Shown here piece by piece: positions 10,854 through 23,067 of a stretch of 64,000 nucleotides of DNA. Positions within the stretch are counted from its first letter, which is position 1; every line of letters begins with the position of its first letter. Under the pieces are notes generated by a model, which searched no databases, was not told the DNA's origin, and worked only from the letters and a program-made list of their open reading frames with translations. A program made the translations under genes and the position numbers. Location of the stretch: assembly GCA_016800925.1 (NCBI GenBank), contig JABCPU010000152.1:62001-126000 (forward strand), written 5' to 3'. The DNA is from Suillus spraguei. Taxonomy: Eukaryota; Basidiomycota; Agaricomycetes; Boletales; Suillaceae.

Positions 10854-13800
10854 ATGAGTGGAGATACGTCCCCTACCTTACCATCCACCCCAGCACCACA
10901 TATTGTCGTCGAATCAAGCTCTGGCTTAACCATTCCAGAAACCAGAGACGGATTTTATGGTTATACCGATGAAAAGAGCCTCCAACAAGTGAGATTGTAT
11001 TTTCCGACAGACATGCATTAGACACTTACGATTCGGAATGGTCTAGATGGAGGAACAAAAATGGGCACAACGCCGCACTTCCGATGTCACGCATCCTGGT
11101 GATAGCACATCACTATCTACCAGTTTCAAGTTGTCTTCCATTCGTGAAGCCGTTCAAAGTCAGACGACTGAAGAATTACATCCATCACCTTTCTCTCACG
11201 ATGAAGATAAAGAACAGGTTTCGGATGCTCAGTGTCACAGTTCGTTCGTCTTCATCTGACGTATTTAATCAGACCCCTCAGGTTATGTCTCTACAGTGGA
11301 TACCATGATCACCCCAGAGCTCGCACGCGTCGTTCAGTCTTTTCAGAAATGCCTTGAGCTTCGTGACAAATATATCACGAAGTCATTGCAGAGGCTGGGA
11401 GATAACCCCAGAGACCACGACGGTGTTTTTCATGGCGTGGCTGAGGGGCTGGCGGACGTTTCTGGGGTCAAGCCCAATGTTGACCACTCTTTAGCTGCAT
11501 CCCCAAACAGCCCTCACGAGCCCTGGGTTATATATCCGCAACCTCCTCCACCTCACTGGCAATTTTCTGCGAAAGAAACGGTCATTAGTGCAGATGGTCG
11601 CGTTACGCCGGACGATCAATTCGATTTTTCTCAATGCCAGATACCTGGTAATCACGAGTGGGAGTTTGAAATTGATGACAAAGGGGTATATCAAGTATAC
11701 ACAAGCGCTGACGGTAATTATGCTCCCTTTCTGCCAGAGGAACTTCATTTAATTGTGTCTCCAGCAGAAAAAAAGAAGCCACTCTTCGATATACCCACTA
11801 TCAGAGAGTACTTCGTTGATCTAGACTATGTCCTCGGCGTTATCTCCGATGGTCCGGCGAAAAGTATGGCATATCGTAGGCTCAAGTATCTAGCGAGCAA
11901 GTTCGAGATGTACAGTCTTTTGAATGAGTTTCAAGAATTGGCGGACATGAAGGTGCGTGGAAACCATTGAGAACCATCCCAATGTTTATGAAATACGCGT
12001 CTGCAGAGTGTGCCGCACAGGTGCTTCCTCCATTATACGTACCAGGTGATGGGCTAATTTAAGTGATTCAAGGGACTTCTACAATGTGCGGAAGGTGGAC
12101 ACGCACGTCCATCTAGCAAGTTGCATGAACCAGAAGCACCTCTTGCGGTTTATCAAGTCAAAGATGAAACGCAGCCCTCATGTTTGTGTGAATTCACCCG
12201 TGATTTATCAACTACTGACACATTTTGCTACTTTAGGATGTTGTTATATTCCGTGATGGAACAGACTTGACGCTGGAACAAGTATTTCAGTCGCTCAAGC
12301 TGAGTGCATACGATCTATCCATCAATACGCTCGATATGCATGCTCACCAAGATTCCTTCCATCGCTTCGATAAATTTAACCTAAAGTACAATCCGATCGG
12401 CGAGTCCAGGCTGAGAGAAATATTCCTCAAAATAGATAATAAGATTGATGGTAGATACTTCGCTGAGATCACCAGAGGTATGCTTCGTGATGCTCTGCCC
12501 GCATCAATCTGACATGTCACAGAGGTCATGAATGATGTGGAACAAAGTAAATACCAGGTATGAATGCCCTACCTGTGCCTCTCAGAATGTTTACCATATC
12601 CTTAGAACTGCGAATGGCGTGTCAGTGTTTACGGTCGATCCGCGGATGAGTGGGACAAGCTTGCGAAGTGGATTATCAACAATGATTTGTTCTCGCATAA
12701 CGTTCGCTGGCTTATTCAGGTTCCTCGACTGTATCAAGTGTACAAGGAGACTGGTGCACTCGACACGTTCGAAGAAATTGTTATCAGTGAGTTCTTGTCC
12801 AATGATTTCATCTATCTTGACAGCGTAGTACAATTTCAGATGTCTTCCGCCCGCTCTTTGAGGTCACGAAGGATCCTCGGTCGCACCCTGAACTTCATGT
12901 CTTTTTGCAACGTGTTGTCGGATTCGACAGCGTGGATGACGAATCCAAGGCGGAACGTCGGTTCCACCGCAAATTCCCCTTTCCTCGACTCTGGAACTCC
13001 ACGCAGAATCCCCCGTTTTCTTATTGGTGAGCGAGCACTTATCTGCTATTTGTTAAATGAATATCGAATAACCACGGTCACAGGATGTATTACATGTATG
13101 CAAATATGGCCAGCTTGAACCACTGGCGAAAAGCACGGGGGTTTAGTGAGTTTCTTTTCTGCCTTTAAATTTCCACCAGTAAAATTGACTGCCACGGAGA
13201 CACGTTTGTATTTAGGCCTCACGCTGGTGAAGCGGGAGACACGGATCACCTGACGGCGGCCTTTCTTACATCTCACTCGATTTCACATGGGATTCTGCTT
13301 CGCAAGGTTCCTGCATTGCAGTACTTATTCTACCTGAAACAAATTGGGCTAGCTATGAGTCCTCTAAGCAACAATGCATTGTTCCTGACCTATGAGCGTA
13401 ACCCGCTTCCTGACTTTTTCAAAGTTGGATTGAATGTGAGTTTAAGCACCGATGACCCATTGCAATTCCATTTTACGAAAGTGAGCCCCCGACTATGATA
13501 CACCATTGTTGTTCACTCACTCGGACACGTGATACCAGGAACCATTACTAGAAGAATACAGTGTCGCAGCTCATGTGAGATACTTACCATTATAAATCCA
13601 ACATTACTAGTGACTGACTTACATGACAGATCTACAAGCTTTCGCAAAGCTCACTGGCCGAGCTCGCTCGCAACTCCGTGATCCAAAGTGGGTTTGAGAT
13701 GGAGATCAAAAGACACTGGCTCGGTCAAGAGTGGTATTTACCAGGCGCCGCAGGCAATGACATTCATAAGGTTCGCGAGCTATTCCCGTATGCTCGACTT

Positions 13801-13913
13801 ATTTGTGTACTCACCAATCGCAGACAAACGTGCCAAATCTTCGGCTAGCATATCGGCACCGCACGCTACTTGAGGAGCTTGCCATGATCAAGGCGCAGCA
13901 CTCTATTACATAG
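10854..13913 (+). CDS. AMD1: AMP deaminase
   Basis: Cytosolic purine-cycle enzyme converting AMP to IMP and ammonia. More than ten short-intron exons are readable. Landmarks in order are: [44 protein letters not shown] (first metal ligands; the later Ser-Cys pair reads as LASC), [94 protein letters not shown] block, and the catalytic [13 protein letters not shown]. The end is [18 protein letters not shown] plus a short tail. The start at 10854 gives [10 protein letters not shown]; the next exon starts at 11047. The junction between 11218 and 11295 is not resolved. No stop or frameshift was seen in the catalytic part, so the gene appears functional. Its 3' part is duplicated downstream (17402 on). 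Confidence 0.9.
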
Positions 13914-14657
13914 TTAAGAACCCGATCTGGTACCACTCGGTGATAGTGGCATTGGAAGTATACCCGGTTTTCACTATAGAGTGTAGCTGTGCTTTCCCCA
14001 AGGTTCCAAATATAGCATATTGACAAAGCTCTGCCTTGCCTGATCTGGGATTGACCATCTGACCTTAAGACCAAGGAAAAGTTGATACAAGCGCTTCCCA
14101 GCGAGCCGAATTTGTTTATGCGCATGAGTCGGGTTGCGAAGCAAGGGTGTCATATGTTGCAGGATTGAGTTGTGCTTGCACTACCGTATACTGTAACAAC
14201 GTGCCGGAGTTTGAAGCCTGGCGGAGCGGAAAATAAAACATCGCTGTGCCGGCTGGTGCCGACGTCGATGTTGTCTGTCAAACATGTCAATCATTCGATC
14301 ATCGATCGACCAGTATAGCACTGTCGATCTTCTCATCTACAAATATCTGATCACAGTCCGCGGGACAATCTGTGGGCTGCTGTGGATCCCAAGCGATTCA
14401 ATATGATGATGTCAGCTACCGATACACGTTTCAACTAGGACTATCCGATGAGACAGACACCGAGCACCAAATTGGTACAGCTGCCACGATACCCTCCCAA
14501 AGGCTACAAATATATTCACATCAGTATGCTCTAGGAGAGAATTCTCGTTCCCCTCCGAGTTAGTAATACCCCTACCGCTGGAGTATTCCTACAACTGCAT
14601 CACCCCGCCCCGACAGAATCCATATTCACGCACTCTTGTTCGTAACTACTCGATACC
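13914..14657. other. Spacer between AMP deaminase and DUF2235 gene
   Basis: About 740 bp with no intact gene. Pieces look coding-like, for example a frame with RDNLWAAVDPKRF near 14360-14400 and LIQALPSEPNLFMRMSRV near 14080-14130. Both are broken by stops. The counterpart in the right unit (18856-19528) retains similar blocks. This may be a decayed third gene of the duplicated unit. The last 100 bp should hold the promoter of the DUF2235 gene. Confidence 0.4.
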
Positions 14658-16779
14658 ATGTCAGACGCTGGCGGAAGCGAAGTATCAAGGAAGCCAAAGG
14701 TCCTAGTTGCAACCTTTGACGGTACCGCAGGATCTTACGATGCGATGGTGAGGCCCCTGAAATCATACACGGAGGTCGCGAACACAGAGACTAATGGCAC
14801 ACACACATCGTTCGTTCCGTTAGAATACGAATGTTGTCAAGTTCTTTTCATTGTTAAAGAAAGATATGGATAGCCAACTTTGCTATTATCAGGTACGCGA
14901 ATAGACTCTAGTGACTCCATTATATGATCGCGAGTCGCGTTACATTAGCAAGAGATCTCAAACCTACACTCTTATTATACAGGCTGGCGTTGGAACGTAT
15001 TTTTCTCCTGGAGTTGTGTCCCCCATGTTCACTTGGCTCGCGAAGATCTTGGATGAGGCATTTGCATGGTGCGTACGGCAGGTTGAAATGAAGGTTGACG
15101 TTGCTTGAATATACGCAGGTATCTGGACGCCCATGTCATGGAGGGTTACAAATTCCTAATGAATAACTACGAGCCTGGTGATAAGATTTGTCTTTTTGGT
15201 GGGACGCTCGCCTTGCTAGCACGATAGATTTCACTGAACTTGACAAAGGCTTCTCTCGAGGAGCATACACCGCACGTGCATTAGCGGGAATGTTAAATAG
15301 GGTCAGTTGTCGTTGATAACACATTTAAGCTGCTTTCCTTAATATCGTCGCAGGTTGGGCTGATTCCAAAATCCGACGATGAACAAGTTTCCTTTGCCTA
15401 CAAAGCATATAAGCAGACTGGCGCACAAGCAGATGTGCTTGCTGCAGGATTCAAGCAGACATTTTCACGTGACGTCAAGGTAGAATTCGTGGGAGTCTGG
15501 CAAGTTGCTCTTATGTCCAGCCACCTACAACTAATTCTTCTGTTTTCAGGGATACCGTACAAAGCACTGGGGTGCTCTTCAGCAGGAGCTTGCCATTCAC
15601 AGATTCTAATACCCTGATCAAGACATTCCGGCACGCCTTGTCTCTCGACGAGGTATATCAAGCCCATTACCCACTCAACTTGGTGCTGACTCTATTCAAT
15701 AGCACCGCGTTAAATTCCAGCCAGAACTTTACCATCGGTCCCAGACAGATACGCCTGACCCGGAATTTTATGAGGTAGCAAGGTTACTCGAAGTTGTTGC
15801 AGTTTCGGAAGACAATGTTTCCAATAAAATCGATTCGCTGCGGAATAAGCTCCTTCAAACTGTGAAACGCAGGGAGAAAACCGCGGGGAAGCCGAAGTTT
15901 CAATGGCTGAAACGTAATGCTGCCAAGACAACCTTGCGCCAGCGGAGTAGAGTTGTCGCTGAGAATCCTTGGGAAACTGCCGTCGTCAATAATCAGACAA
16001 GTGTGGAAGTACTTGTCATTCCTGACACGGAGCCAACACCGTTAACAGATGTCATGGAAGTCTGGTTCTCGGGATGTCATTCTGGTAAGCATCCACAAGT
16101 TTTGCCAATTCTCATTAAACACAACATGAGTAGACATCGGTGGCGGAAATGTTGGGAATTCTGTCGAGGTCTCGTTGGCACAAATCACTCTTCACTGGAT
16201 GGTTGAGCAGGTCATCCTGTCTAATTGTGGCATCGTTTTTGATGAGGAAGCTCTTGAGCGTGTCGGCATGCCTTTATCAAGCTTTCCTATTTCGCAAACG
16301 CCTCCTGCTGAAGATTCGACTGGCAAGTCACAACCGATGACGGACTGCCCTGGTCTCAGTGCTGCGCCTATCGATGTTGTATCGCCCTTTTCAGAAGCAG
16401 CCTTACCTGCCACTTCTAGCCTTCCTACTGACCCTCACACTACACCCTCACCCCTAAATCCCCAAACTTGCGATGCTCTAGCTCCTTTGTTTGATGAACT
16501 GCAGCTCCAGAAGGCCTGGTGGCTTCTTGAAATCATTCCTCTTCCATTTGCATGGCAAGATGCGCGTGGCAAATGGCACAAGAAATGGAGGTGAGCTACT
16601 TGTCGCTGCGAGGAACTTATCTAATTATCGATGGTAGTTTGCATCTCGGCAAAGGTCGCGTTATTCCTTACCAGCATCCTAACTTTCATTCATCCGTCAA
16701 GGAGCGGATGGACTATGCACCCTTGAAGTATAAGCCACGAGCACTATACCGACATGATCAAGTGGTCTTTGTACGATGA
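14658..16779 (+). CDS. DUF2235 alpha/beta-hydrolase (Tle1-like fold)
   Basis: Uncharacterised fungal hydrolase of the DUF2235 family, whose fold is shared with bacterial Tle1 phospholipases; substrate unknown. Ten exons give an in-frame model of 535 residues. Motifs in order are: N-terminal LVATFDGT, NTNVVKFFSLL, YQAGVGTYF, the nucleophile elbow GFSRGAYTARALAG, VEFVGVWDTV, and WFSGCHSDIGGGN (catalytic Asp/His region). Ser of GFSRG, Asp of VWDTV or the later acidic residue, and His of CHSDIGG are the likely active residues. The intron at 15500-15549 is GC-AG (donor GCAAGT); the frame and the VWDTV motif both require it. The start MSDAGGSEVS is the first ATG in frame before the core. A Pro/Ser/Thr-rich part precedes the C-terminal KWHKKW region. 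A second, frameshifted copy lies at 19529. Confidence 0.85.
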
Positions 16780-17401
16780 TGATAACAACGACCGGACCTC
16801 CATATTGATGATAATCTACAAGAGAAAGTTTATGAACCCACGACACGGATATATTACTATTAGTGTTGGACGTGAGTTCTGCCTTGTAATTAATGTTTTG
16901 AGACCTTCATCGGACTCGATTTATGATTGTAATGATGACATGATCACGTCGGTAACAATTTTTGTGTTTTGACCGCGCGCATTCCGAGAGTCTCAGAAGG
17001 TGCTGCAACCGCCTCTAATCGTGCCGGCCTTCGATCGTGGAATTATCGCACGTTTGACCAGTTGAATGCCCTCATTTGTAGGCTGTTGTTCGGCCGACCG
17101 TGATCCATGCGGCTTCCAGTGTTATAATATTGCACCAGGCCACAACTTTGAAAGAGGTTTCAATCCAGATCGGGAGGTCTTCATCAAGTCCCTCCCTGGC
17201 AGTATAAACATGCAAAGGAAACAGGTATGCCGTGACGTTCGATATGCACGAGGTGTGTCGTGGGGAGCCTCATAGTCCATGCCGTACGCTTCTCAACAGT
17301 ACAATGCAAACCTTATTTCAAGAAGGCATCATATATCGTATTACAACCACCCGAAACTAGAAGTCACCCAGACCTTTTGTGTGTCAAATCATTGCACTCA
17401 G
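16780..17401. other. 3' spacer of left duplication unit
   Basis: No gene recognised. The stretch is alignable by eye with 21629-22302 (shared GATGCTGCAACCGCCTCTA-like and TCGTGGAATTATCGCACGTT blocks), so it belongs to the duplicated unit. It ends at the head-to-tail junction with the AMP deaminase pseudogene. Confidence 0.5.
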
Positions 17402-17407
17402 TTTCAC

Positions 17408-18855
17408 CTACTTTAGGATGTTGTCACTGTGATGGAACAGACTTCAAGTCGACGCTGGAACAAGTGTTTCAGCCGCTCGCATACGATCTATCCATCAATA
17501 TGCTCGATATGCATGCCCCCAAGATTTCTTCCATCGGTTCGATAAATTTAATCTGAAGTACAATCCGATCAGGGAGTCCCTGAAAATAGATAATAAGATT
17601 GATGGTACATACTTCACTGAGATCACCAGAGGTATGGTTGCTGATGCTCTCCCCGCATCAATCTGACATATCACAGAGGTCATGAATGATGTAAAATAAA
17701 GTAAATACCAGGTATGAATGCCCTAGAGTCCCGTGTCCCTCAGGATATTTACCATATCCTTAAAATTGCGAATGGCGTGTCAGTGTTTACGGTAGGTCCA
17801 TCCAAGAAATTGTTATCAGTAACTTTGTGTCCTGTGATTTCATCTATCTTGACAATATACTACGACTTCAGATGTCTTCCGCCCCTCTTTGAGGTCACAA
17901 AGGATCCTCGGTCGCACCCTAGTCCCTGAACTTCATGCGTTTTTGTAACGTGTCGTCGGCTGCAACAGCGTGGATGACGAATCCAAGGCGGAACGTCGAT
18001 TCCACCGCCAATTGCCTTTTCCTTGACTCCGGGACTCCATGCAGAACCCTCCGTTTTCTTATTGGTGAGCGAGCGCTTATCTGCTATTTGTTATTCATCA
18101 AATGAATATCAAATAATGGATGTAACACAGTCCACGCAAATATGGCTAGCTTGAACTATGGGCGAACAGCACGGGTTCAGTGAGTTTCCTTTCTGCCTTT
18201 GAATTTCCACCAGTAGTAGTAAGTACCCGGAGACACGTTTGTATTTAGACCTCGTGACACGGATCACCTGACCGCCGCCTTTCTCACTCTGACTCTACTT
18301 CGCAAGGTTTCTGCATTGCAGTACTTATTCTACATGAGTCCTTAAGCAACAATGTACTGTTCCTGACCTATGAGCGTAACCCGCATCCTGACTTTTTTCA
18401 AGTTGGGTTGAATGTGAGCTTAAGCACCGATGACCCATTGCAATTCCATTTGGGCCCGACTATGATGTACCTTTGTTGTTCACTCACTCGGAAACGTGGT
18501 AACAAGAACCATTACTAGAAGAATACAGCGTCGCAGCTCATGTGAAATTTTTGCCATCATAAATCCAACGTTGTAGTGACTGACTTACATGATAGATCTA
18601 CAAGCTTTTGCAAAGTTCGCTAGCCGAGCTCGCTCGCAACTCCGTGATCCAAAGTGGGTTTGAGATCAAGAGGCACTGACTCGGTCAAGAGTAGTATTTA
18701 CAAGGCGCCACGGGCAATCGCATCCATAAGGTACGCGAGCTATTCCCATATGCTCGACTTATTTGTGTACTCGACAAACGTGCCAAATCTTCCGAGTCGA
18801 CTAGTATACCGGCACCGCACGCCACTTGAGGAACTTGCCACAACCAAGACACACC
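17408..18855 (+). pseudogene. Truncated AMP deaminase pseudogene
   Basis: This is a copy of the 3' part of the intact gene at 10854-13913. It keeps recognisable exons (YDLSINMLDMHA region near 17490; the STDDP catalytic string near 18420; the C-terminal YRHRTPLEELA region near 18810). It has lost the first exons and promoter. About 150 bp are missing near 17795, where the conserved SADEWDKLA...[10 protein letters not shown] exon should be. There is an altered splice environment and a small deletion right after the catalytic motif near 18450. It cannot encode a working enzyme; it could be transcribed from read-through only. Confidence 0.85.
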
Positions 18856-19528
18856 CCGTTTTCACTATACAGTGCAGCTGTGCTTTCCCCAATCGCGTCC
18901 TAATGAGCCGAATTTGTCTATGCCAGTGTGCATGAGTTGGGTTGTGAAGCAGGAGTGTCATACATGGCAGGATTGAGTTGCGCCTGCACTACCGTATACA
19001 AGGCTTGGAATACGATCGACTACAGTACCATACATCATCGAGGTGCATTCGCTTGGTCGAGCAAACATCCCCGAGTTCCAAGCATGGGGGAGCGGACAAC
19101 AAAACTTCGTTGTGCCGGCTTGTGCCGATGTCATGTCTGTCAATCAACTATAAAGTACAGCACTGTTCATGTACTATTATATGTTCACGACCCGCGGGAC
19201 AATCTGTGGGCTGCTGTGGATCGACAGCATGCTGTCAGCTCGCTTGTGGTACTATTACTGATGCACGTTTCAACTAGTAGGACCATCCGTGGGCGGCCCG
19301 ATCAGACAGACACGGAACACCAGATTGGTGCAGCTGTCACGATGCCCTCCCAGAGGCTACAAGTATCCAGCTACCTCATTTTGTTCTAGGAGAGAATTCT
19401 CGTTCCCTTCCGAGTAATAATACCCCTACGCAGGTTTTGGCGGAGTATTCCTATAACTGTAAGCAGCCGCATCACCCCCGCCCCCACAAAACGCATATTC
19501 ACACTCTTGTTTGTGACTGCTCGATACC
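18856..19528. other. Spacer inside right duplication unit
   Basis: Counterpart of 13914-14657. It retains RDNLWAAVD-encoding sequence near 19195-19220 and other blocks with indels. No intact frame was recognised. Confidence 0.4.
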
Positions 19529-21628
19529 ATGTCAGACGCTGGAGGAAGCCAAGTATCGGGGAAGTCAAAGGTCCTAGTTGCAACCTTTGACGGTACTTCA
19601 GCGTCTTACGGTACAAAGGTGAGGCCACCGAAAATTATACACGCAGATCGCGAACACAATGGCACTCATACATCGTTCCGTTTAGAATTCGAATGTTGTC
19701 AAGTTTTTCTCATTGTTAAAGAAAGATACGGATAACCAGCTCTGCTATTACCAGGTACGTCTCCGGATAGACTCCGGGACTCCACTATGCGATCGCGAGT
19801 CGCGTTGCCGTAGCAAGGGAACTCAAAATCACTCTTATTATACAGGCTGGTATTGGAACGTATTTTTCTCCTGGAGTAGTGTCCCCCATGTTCAGTTGGC
19901 TCGCGAAGATCTTGGATGAGACATTTGCATGGTGTGTACGGTAGGCTGAAATGAAGGTCGACGTTGCTTGAATATACGCAGTTACCTAGATGCCCATGTC
20001 ATGGAGGGTTACAAGTTCTTGATGGATAACTACGAGCCTGGTGATAAGATTTGTCTTTTTGGTGAGACGCTCGCCTTGTCAGCACGATAGATATCACTGA
20101 ACTTGATATAGGCTTCTCTCGAGGAGCATACACCGCACGTGCATTAGCGGGAATGTTGAACAGGGTAGTTGTCGTCGATAACAACTTTAAGCCGCCTTCT
20201 TTAATGTCATCACAGGTTGGGCTGCTCCCAAAATCCGACGACCAACAAATTTCCTTTGCTTACAATGCATATAATAAGACAGGGCACAAGCAGATATACT
20301 TGCTGCAGGATTCAAGCAGACATTTTCGCGTGACGTCAAGGTCGAATTCGTGGGAGTCTGGCAAGTTGCTCCTATGTCCAGCCACCCACAACTAACTTTT
20401 ATATTTTCAGGGATACCGTACAAAGCACTGGGGTGCTTTTCAGCCGGAACCTGCCATTCGCAGAGTCTAATACCCTGATCAAGACATTTCGACATGCTTT
20501 GTCTCTCGACGAGGTATATTAAGCTCGTTACTCACTTAATATGGTGTTGACTCTATTCAATAGCACCGTGTTAAATTCTTGCCAGAACTTTACAATCGGC
20601 CCAAGACAGATACGCCTGATCTGGAATTTTTTGACGAAGTTGCACTTTCAGAAGACAGTGTATCAAATGAAATTAGTTCGCCGCGGAATGAGCTCCCTCA
20701 AACTGTGACGCATGTAGAGGAGGCGGCGGGAAAGCTGAAGTCTCAAGGGCCAAAGCGTGGTTTCGCCAAGACAACTCACGCCAGCGGAGCAAAATTGTCG
20801 CTGAGAATCCTGGGGAAACTACCGTCGTCAATAATCAGACAAGTGTGGAAGCGTTTGACATTCCTGACATGGAGCCAATACCGCCATCAGATGTCATGGA
20901 AGTCTGGTTCTCGGGGTGTCATTGTGGTAAGCATCACATCCACAAGTTTTGCTAATTCTCTTTGAACACAACATGAGTAGACATCGGTGGCGGAAATGTT
21001 GAAAACTCTGTGAATGTCTCGTTGGCACAAATCACTCTTCGCTGGATGGTTGAGCAAGTCATGCTGTCTAATTGTGGCATCGTTTTTGATGAGAAAGCTC
21101 TTGAGCGTGTCGGCATGCCTTTATCAAGCTTTCCTATTTCGCAAACGCCTCCTTCTGAAGATTCGACTGGCAAGTCACAACCGATGGTGGACAGCCCTGG
21201 TCTCAGTGCTGCGCCTATCGATGTTGTATCGCCCTTTGTAGAAGCACCCTTACCCGCCCCTTCTAGCCTTCCCATTGATCCCCCCACAACGCCCTCACTG
21301 CCAAATCCCCAAACTTGCAATGCTCTAGCTCCTTTGTTCGACCAAATGCAGCTCAAGAAGACTTGGTGGCTTCTTGAAATCCTGCCCCTTCCAATTCCAT
21401 GGCAAGATGCGTACGGCAAATGGCACAAGAAATGGAGGTGAGCTACTTGTCGCTACGAGGAACTTATTCTTATTTATTTATCGACGGCAGTTTTCATTGG
21501 GAAAAGGTCGCGTTATTCCCTACCAGCATCCTAAATTCCATTCATCCGTCAAGGAGCGGATGGATTATGCACCCTTGAATTATAAGCCACGGGCACTATA
21601 CCAACACGATCAAGTGGTCTTTGTATGA
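19529..21628 (+). pseudogene. DUF2235 hydrolase, frameshifted duplicate
   Basis: Paralogue of the gene at 14658 with the same exon order, including the GC-AG intron (20361-20410). The first exons are intact (LVATFDGT, NVVKFFSLLKKD, GFSRGAYTARAL). Comparison with the left copy shows one base missing at about 20280-20290 (AATAAGACAGGGCACAAG against AAGCAGACTGGCGCACAAG). This shifts the frame from the AYNAYNKT region onward, before the VWDTV and HCDIGGGN motifs. A stretch corresponding to RLLEVVAV is also deleted near 20640. The Trp of the FAWYLDA segment has become Cys. It is called a pseudogene on the single-base deletion; a sequencing error there would make it a live paralogue. Confidence 0.72.
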
Positions 21629-22538
21629 TGACGATGACGGCCGGACCTTCATATACTCCATATTGATGCTAATCTACGATAGAAATCTTTTGAATTTACG
21701 ACAGGAGTATTCTGAAGCATACTATTAGCGTTGCGTGTGAGTTCTACCTTGTAATGTCTTGAGAACTCCATTGGACTTGTTTATGAATTGATTTATGATT
21801 GTAATGATAATATCATCACTCCGGTACTAATTTTTGTGTTTTCACCGTGCATTCCGCGAGTTTCAGGAGATGCTGCAACCGCCTCTACTTGTGCCGACCT
21901 TCGATCGTGGAATTATCGCACGTTTGACCAATCGAATGCCTTCATTTGCAGGCTGATGTCCAGCCGGCCGTGATGCAGGCGTCTTTCAAGGTTACAATAT
22001 TGCACCGGACCACAACTTTGAAATAGGCTTCAATCCAGATCAGGAGCTCGCATTAAGTCCCTCTCTGGCAGTATGAGTATGCAGAGGAAGTAGGTATGCC
22101 GTAATGTTCGATATGCACGAGGTGTGTCGTGGGGTGCCTCATGGTAGATGCCGTACGCTGCCTCCTTGAATCCACAGCATTCTCCACGGTATAATGCAAA
22201 CTTTATTTGAAGAAGGCATCATATATGGTGGTGTTACAATCGGCTCTCCACCCGAAACTAGAAGTCATCCGGGCCTTTTGTCTGTCAAATCATCGCACTC
22301 AGCATGATGATTCGGCCGTCGAAAGAACTTCTATTCTTCTCATGGATTGTTCTGCCGCGAATGCTGTTTTCAGGTTTATTGTAAGCAGCAGCTACTTATA
22401 TCAAATGCGACGGGAAATCCGTAAGCGCCCAACAACAGACCCGTGATTTAGCTTGGCACTAATACTTATAGTGGTCTTCGATGGTAAGGGTTATTTCTCA
22501 CCAACCTGTAGTACTGGCTTACGATGTCAATGACCTAG
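21629..22538. other. Spacer, end of duplication and promoter region
   Basis: Up to 22302 this is duplicated unit sequence (see 16780-17401). From 22303 to 22538 it is unique, without a recognised gene, and should contain the promoter of the small secreted peptide gene. Confidence 0.4.
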
Positions 22539-22745
22539 ATGAATATCTTAACGATCAGTCTCTTAGGATTAACAGTCGTCAGTCTGAATGTACGAGCCAC
22601 TCCTGGCTCACTGACGAGTGACACTGTCTGGTGCAACGGCATTTGGTCAGGATGTGGCCAGCAGTGTCCGGGACACTTCGAAACCCGCCGATCGTGCACA
22701 GAAAACGGGAACAGCACAATGGAATATTGGTGCTGTTATGATTGA
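22539..22745 (+). CDS. Small secreted cysteine-rich protein
   Basis: An intronless frame of 68 codons starts at ATG 22539 and ends with TGA. Residues 1-20 are a typical signal peptide (MNILTISLLGLTVVSLNVRA, cleavage likely near ATPG). The mature part, about 46 residues, has six cysteines in the pattern C-x6-C-x3-C-x9-C, then a terminal Cys-Cys pair in WCCYD, with Trp residues beside the first and the terminal pair. An even cysteine count with small size suggests a disulfide-knotted extracellular peptide. I do not recognise a named family; the CxxxCP...C...CC spacing resembles many fungal small secreted proteins. Function is unknown (effector-like, antimicrobial or structural are all guesses). 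It sits just outside the segmental duplication. Confidence 0.6.
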   Translation: MNILTISLLGLTVVSLNVRATPGSLTSDTVWCNGIWSGCGQQCPGHFETRRSCTENGNSTMEYWCCYD

Positions 22746-23067
22746 TGCGAGTCACTGGCATAGGGAGCGATGCGGGTATTATATAGCAGTGTGGGAAAAA
22801 CATGGCACAACGCAGATGAAGGACCTTCGCAGTCTGGAAATGTGAACGATAAAGTATCGCATCAGAGCACGTACTGGACGCAAAAGAGATCAAATATGCT
22901 TCTAATCATCGGGTTGTCTGAAGGAATATTATTCCGTGATTTTCTATAATACAGAGCCCGCGCGAGGATGAAATGTGCAATCAGAACAAGGCATCATGTG
23001 AATTAAGATGACGTAGGAGGGTGGATAAGGGGTATATGAGATACACGAGGGCAACCGCATAACGAAC

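Larger units (their letters stand above)
12222..17401. repeat. Tandem segmental duplication, left unit
   Basis: This unit runs from the intron/exon boundary CTACTTTAGGATG (12228) in AMP deaminase to GTCAAATCATTGCACTCAG (ends 17401). It carries the 3' half of AMP deaminase and the whole DUF2235 gene. The next unit starts directly at the same internal boundary (CTACTTTAGGATG at 17408), so the copies are head to tail. Divergence by eye is roughly 10-15 percent, with indels. Confidence 0.85.
17402..22302. repeat. Tandem segmental duplication, right unit
   Basis: Right-hand copy of the unit described at 12222-17401, about 280 bp shorter through deletions. It starts inside an AMP deaminase intron and so lacks the promoter and first exons. 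It ends at GTCAAATCATCGCACTCAG, after which similarity stops. Both genes in it carry damage. Confidence 0.85.
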
